A stretch of 60,000 bases of DNA. Source: Symsagittifera roscoffensis. Taxonomy: Eukaryota; Xenacoelomorpha; Acoela; Convolutidae. The stretch covers positions 40,163,676 to 40,223,675 of the forward strand of contig NC_087062.1 of the NCBI RefSeq assembly GCF_963678635.1, in the 5' to 3' direction. Position 1 is the stretch's first letter; every line of letters begins with the position of its first letter. Shown here one piece after another: positions 57,101-60,000 of the stretch. Under the pieces are notes generated by a model, which had not been told where the DNA came from, searched no databases, and worked only from the letters and a program-made list of their open reading frames with translations. Both the position numbers and the translations under genes were made by a program.

Positions 57101-59580
57101 GAAAATTGGCGCCATATTGGACTAGGTGGTAAAAAAAAATTTCTCGAGAAAATTTCATGAATTGAAATGATTCTACTTTATAATAAATCATCGTATGTTT
57201 TTAAACTGCTTGAAATTTTAAAAACACAATGCACTCAGAGGAAAAGCGCAATTTTGGCACCACTGGCGATACCACACAAAAATAGCATTGGGGAAAGAAA
57301 AACAAGCGGAAGCCAGTAAGTCGAAAATATACTTGAAAAAAAAACATAGCCAACAGATAATTGGAAAAAAAGTAAAAGAACAAGGAAATCGAAAAAACGA
57401 TAATTGATAATTTTTCACTTTGCGAAGAAAAATTATGGGACCTTGATGCCTTTCGAATTTCAAGAAAAAATTAATTATAATTGGCACTTTTTTCAAGGTA
57501 TCCAATTGAGGGTAAACTGGATTCACGGGTTATTTTTTTATTCCGGTGGGAACTTAGCAAAAAAATCCGTTTTTGAAACTAAAAGTCATTCATGTTTTTC
57601 GTGATCTTGACACTTTTGCTATCTGATAATCCGATAGCGGAGTTTGCTTTCTCTTAAACAAAACAGAACTCTTAAATCACTTTGCTTACTCTTAAACAAC
57701 GAAAAATCAAATTTGAGTGTGAACAAATTCTAAAATTAAAAAAAAAACCTGTCAAAAAATCTTGAACACTTAAAAGCTGAAAAAATATATCAGCAAACTC
57801 CGAGGACAACATGCTGAAAATATCAAGCTACAGCTTTATAAACGAATTCACCAAAATTTATCGAGCTGAAACTAAGTCGACAAAACTTTCGTAAACGCCC
57901 GACAGCCGATAACTTTTGTGATAAAAATTTTGCATCCGACAACAACAAAAATGTAAAAAATCTGTTTCTTCCTTCAAACGATGCAATATCAAGTGATTAA
58001 CTTATATATTATAACCCAAAATCATTTAAACCGAACAAAACTTTCAAACGAGAAAAAAAAAGAAGTTATACAAAATCAGCGTTCGGAAATTACCATTTAC
58101 AGAAGCAAATCAAAATTACTTTCAGTTATTGTGATAATTGCTTAATTGCTCTATTCTTTAAAAAAAAGTACGTGCGGTGGCAACTAAGCTAAAAAAAACG
58201 CGTCCAAACAATTCGGCCAAAGACTATTCAGCCGATTTGAAATTCAGACAATTCAGCCAATAATAGTGACCGCCGCAGTCGCGCTAACGTTTTGCGAGCT
58301 TGCCAACAGAGGGTAGGACTCTATACGACATTTAGAGCCGGTTATCCTTAAAACGAGAAATAACTCCAATTCTGATTTTTTTTCTTTCGAATCTAGCGTT
58401 TCTGTAAAACAGGCTGAATTGTCTCAGGCTGAATTGTCTATGTATTTTTGGCTGAATTGTCTGAATTTCAAATTGGCTGAATTGTCTGTGCGCCCTAAAA
58501 AACGTAAGGAGACAAACGATTGACTGACATTTGGTTATTTTGGAAACGGAAAAATTTTGAATTTGCAGAAAAAGGTCCTCATCGGATGCAAACCCAGGAA
58601 CTTTGTCACTTCAGGCATAAACGTTACATAGGGCCTAGTGTGCAAAAAAAGGAACTCTAATTTGTGATAAATGACGCTATCAGCAGATTCAATGTTTCTC
58701 TCAGACAAGTTGTTCACCTCAAAAAGACTATGTTCCGATTTGATAACACTTGCTTATCGCTAACGTAATAAAATGGCGTGCATAGTATCTTTATTGAACT
58801 AAAATGGTACCTTATAAACAAGTTGACACTTGATGATTTTCAATTGCAAAGCTAACAATGATTGATAAATGCAGAAAAGGAATAGTGAGCTCCAAGGGTG
58901 GCCATTTTTCCGACATCAGTTTTGCGTTTTCAAAACTTAACTTTGAAAGCCTTAATTTCTCAAAAAAATCACTCACTGGACGATCTTAAGAAGCCCAATT
59001 TTACAATCTAAGAAGAAAAGAATCGCCCAGAGATTCAAATATTGTTTTTTTTATGGCCAACGCCGTGTATTTGCTTTATAGACTACAATTTGAAATGAAC
59101 GATGGTTTTTGTACTTACTGATTGTAGTTATGGTGTGCTCTGAAACATTCAAAATTTTCCACATTAGTCGCAAAAACTATCATATAGATTGATTCTGGTC
59201 ATTTTGGAGAAAATTTACTCTCGCTTACAAATATATATTTTTTCTGGAATAAATTGGAATAATTGCTTACAAAAAAATACATATCATGTAGGTTTTTAGG
59301 AGCCAACATTGAAATTCCGTCACCACCTAAATAGTTTATACGCTGTAGTTTTCCTGTGAAATACATGCGCGATCATATCTAAGCTGCATGTGGACATTTT
59401 TTTTCAAAAAGATTTCAATCAGACTGAAGTAGTAATTCTGTAGTAACTAACGGTAAGGGTCGTTGCAGTTGTCTGTGGTGCAGTAGAGGTCACACTGTGC
59501 CGCGTCTCTCTGGCTGAAGTCACAGTAGTAGCCAGTCTTGTCAATATCCGCACACTCAGTCAGGGTACTGTACACATCCA
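54088..59580 (-). CDS. Multi-domain Ly6/uPAR (LU) surface protein, 5' end beyond window
   Basis: Eight exons on the minus strand, all joined in phase 1: 59580-59452, 59139-59119, 57098-56802, 56465-56304, 55429-55244, 55086-54901, 54561-54421 and 54170-54088 (stop TAA). They encode the second half of one LU domain, then three complete ones. Each complete domain has ten cysteines, beginning C-x2-C and ending CN (CNDP, CNNE, CNTD, CNQG). This is the three-finger fold known from Ly6, CD59 and uPAR. The C-terminus (SPAAHIVLSAGSIVVAVASF, then IFTHLN) is a short hydrophobic tail with no cytoplasmic part, typical of a GPI-attachment signal. A cell-surface binding role is inferred; the ligand is unknown. 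The last intron uses a GC donor. The signal peptide exon is outside the window. Confidence 0.9.
54421..54561 (-). CDS. LU domain 4, second half
   Basis: The acceptor is CTTATTGTAG. The donor is CAATCAAG before GCTAGTG, a GC donor; the nearest GT site would break phase with the terminal exon. It encodes VKWGYSTEFHRGCLRESDF through DDCNQ, with five cysteines. Confidence 0.88.
54901..55086 (-). CDS. LU domain 4, first half
   Basis: The acceptor is GTGTTGCAG and the donor is AATGACG before GTACGT. It starts TRPRCSQCDGYYWMGG and includes KCPDPSYKYCYVSEKY, giving five cysteines. Confidence 0.9.
55244..55429 (-). CDS. LU domain 3, second half
   Basis: The acceptor is GTGGCTTTAG and the donor is GATTGGC before GTGAGT. 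It carries EFRGCGTSAVTSQCTSN and HSCEETCTGHKCNTDW, five cysteines. Confidence 0.9.
56304..56465 (-). CDS. LU domain 3, first half
   Basis: The acceptor is CTGTTTGCAG and the donor is TATAACG before GTTAGT. It carries GLICKSCNSTHGGGCGP and CPAGSNYCYTKVIYTDG, five cysteines. Confidence 0.9.
56802..57098 (-). CDS. LU domain 2, complete in one exon
   Basis: The acceptor is CCAATTTTCAG and the donor is AATGAAG before GTTGGT. All ten cysteines are in one 297-base exon, from PTSCVQCTSEDD to TAGCNNE. The other domains here are split in the middle, so this domain lost its internal intron or never gained it. Confidence 0.92.
57230..57400. repeat. Copy of the dispersed GCGAAGC-type family
   Basis: The head CACTCAGAGGAAAAGCGCAA with CACCACTGGCGAT and the body AACATAGCCAACAGATAATTGG are a diverged version of text at 47560-47750 and 48540-48740. 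Confidence 0.4.
58199..58500. mobile_element. Foldback/MITE-like element in LU gene intron
   Basis: Two 34-base arms (58227-58260 and 58448-58481) are inverse complements with one mismatch. Outer ends (CAAACAATTCGGCC and GGCTGAATTGTCTGTGCGCC) are also inverted, and GGCTGAATTGTC recurs several times. It has no ORF. Confidence 0.75.
59119..59139 (-). CDS. LU gene 21-nt microexon (linker)
   Basis: The acceptor is GTTTCAG and the donor GTAAGTA, a strong match. Phase 1 at both ends, so it can be included or skipped without a frame change. It encodes HTITTI between domains 1 and 2. Confidence 0.55.
59452..59580 (-). CDS. LU domain 1, second half
   Basis: The acceptor chosen is GAACACAG, which gives the same phase and start pattern (V...YST) as domain 4; an acceptor seven bases upstream would break that phase. 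The donor is CTTACC before GTTAGT. It carries LTECADIDKTGYYCDF and YCTTDNCNDPY, five cysteines. Confidence 0.85.
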
Positions 59581-60000
59581 CTGTGTTCTGAGCTACATAC
59601 ATCAAAACTCTGGTGGTAAACTTTTACAGTTCCATTTCTGCTTTTGCCATTTTTACTGCATCCATTCTTGCGACATCGTTTCAAAAGTATTTGGCGCCAA
59701 TGCACACAATTTATCAAAACTTGGATCGCTTAGATAATTTAGTGCATTTTGCACCGTTAAAGGGCAGTGAAAGACATCAAAGAACCTTTAGTGAAAGATA
59801 TCCAGCCAAAAAATTCAGCTGAAAAACAATGTCTGCAAGAAATTTCAAATAAATTTCATGTTCTTGTCGACAGCTCTTTTTTCTAATTTCTTGTTAGCAA
59901 TTGACAAAATTTGAAGAAAAAAACGCATTTAAAATTTCTGTTTTTTCCCCAGTGTGACAGGATATTTTAGATCAGCAGTGTAGTTCTTATAATAATCGTA
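59581..60000. other. Right edge: intron of the LU gene, no exon seen
   Basis: AT-rich sequence with no cysteine-rich reading on the minus strand. The first half of LU domain 1 and the signal peptide exon are expected beyond the window. Confidence 0.5.

Overview
The window is animal nuclear DNA, AT-rich, with short coding exons in long repeat-filled introns and many decayed transposons. It holds no bacterial operons. Three protein-coding genes can be assembled exon by exon with matching splice phases. The clade cannot be fixed: the muscle-type gene looks more like protostome than chordate troponin I, and a marine invertebrate with a repeat-rich genome is my best inference.

Layout. 1-2085: a partial copy of the 5' part of the glycosyltransferase locus in which both coding exons are missing, flanked by LTR-like pieces. 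2085-13985: a decayed Ty3/gypsy-like element (reverse transcriptase, RNase H, integrase, then membrane and unknown ORFs); its 3' half (about 4.7 kb) is present twice in tandem. 15535-27538 (+): a six-exon GT31 beta-1,3-glycosyltransferase of about 363 residues. Its 8-kb intron 2 holds a second, older LTR retroelement (17588-22849). 27470-36386: a recent 4.46-kb tandem duplication that starts inside the last exon of that gene, so its coding tail and 3' UTR occur twice; it also contains part of a BEL/Pao element on the minus strand. 39735-39934: an assembly gap of 200 N.

39940-46166 (+): the 3' part of a gene that joins a troponin-I-like helical segment to a single LIM domain, which is the most unusual protein here. 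46167-53900: gene-poor DNA full of degenerate tandem repeats and a dispersed GCGAAGC-hairpin family. 54088-59580 (-): the 3' part of a gene for a secreted or surface protein made of at least four ten-cysteine Ly6/uPAR (LU) domains ending in a hydrophobic, GPI-signal-like tail; it continues beyond the right edge.

The three genes have no evident functional link: a Golgi sugar transferase, a probable muscle or cytoskeletal protein, and a cell-surface three-finger protein. Common features are GC-AG introns (one each in the first and third gene), phase-conserved small exons (one of 21 nt), and introns populated by MITE-like elements, hairpin repeats and minisatellites. All coordinates were derived by reading; no alignment or search was run.
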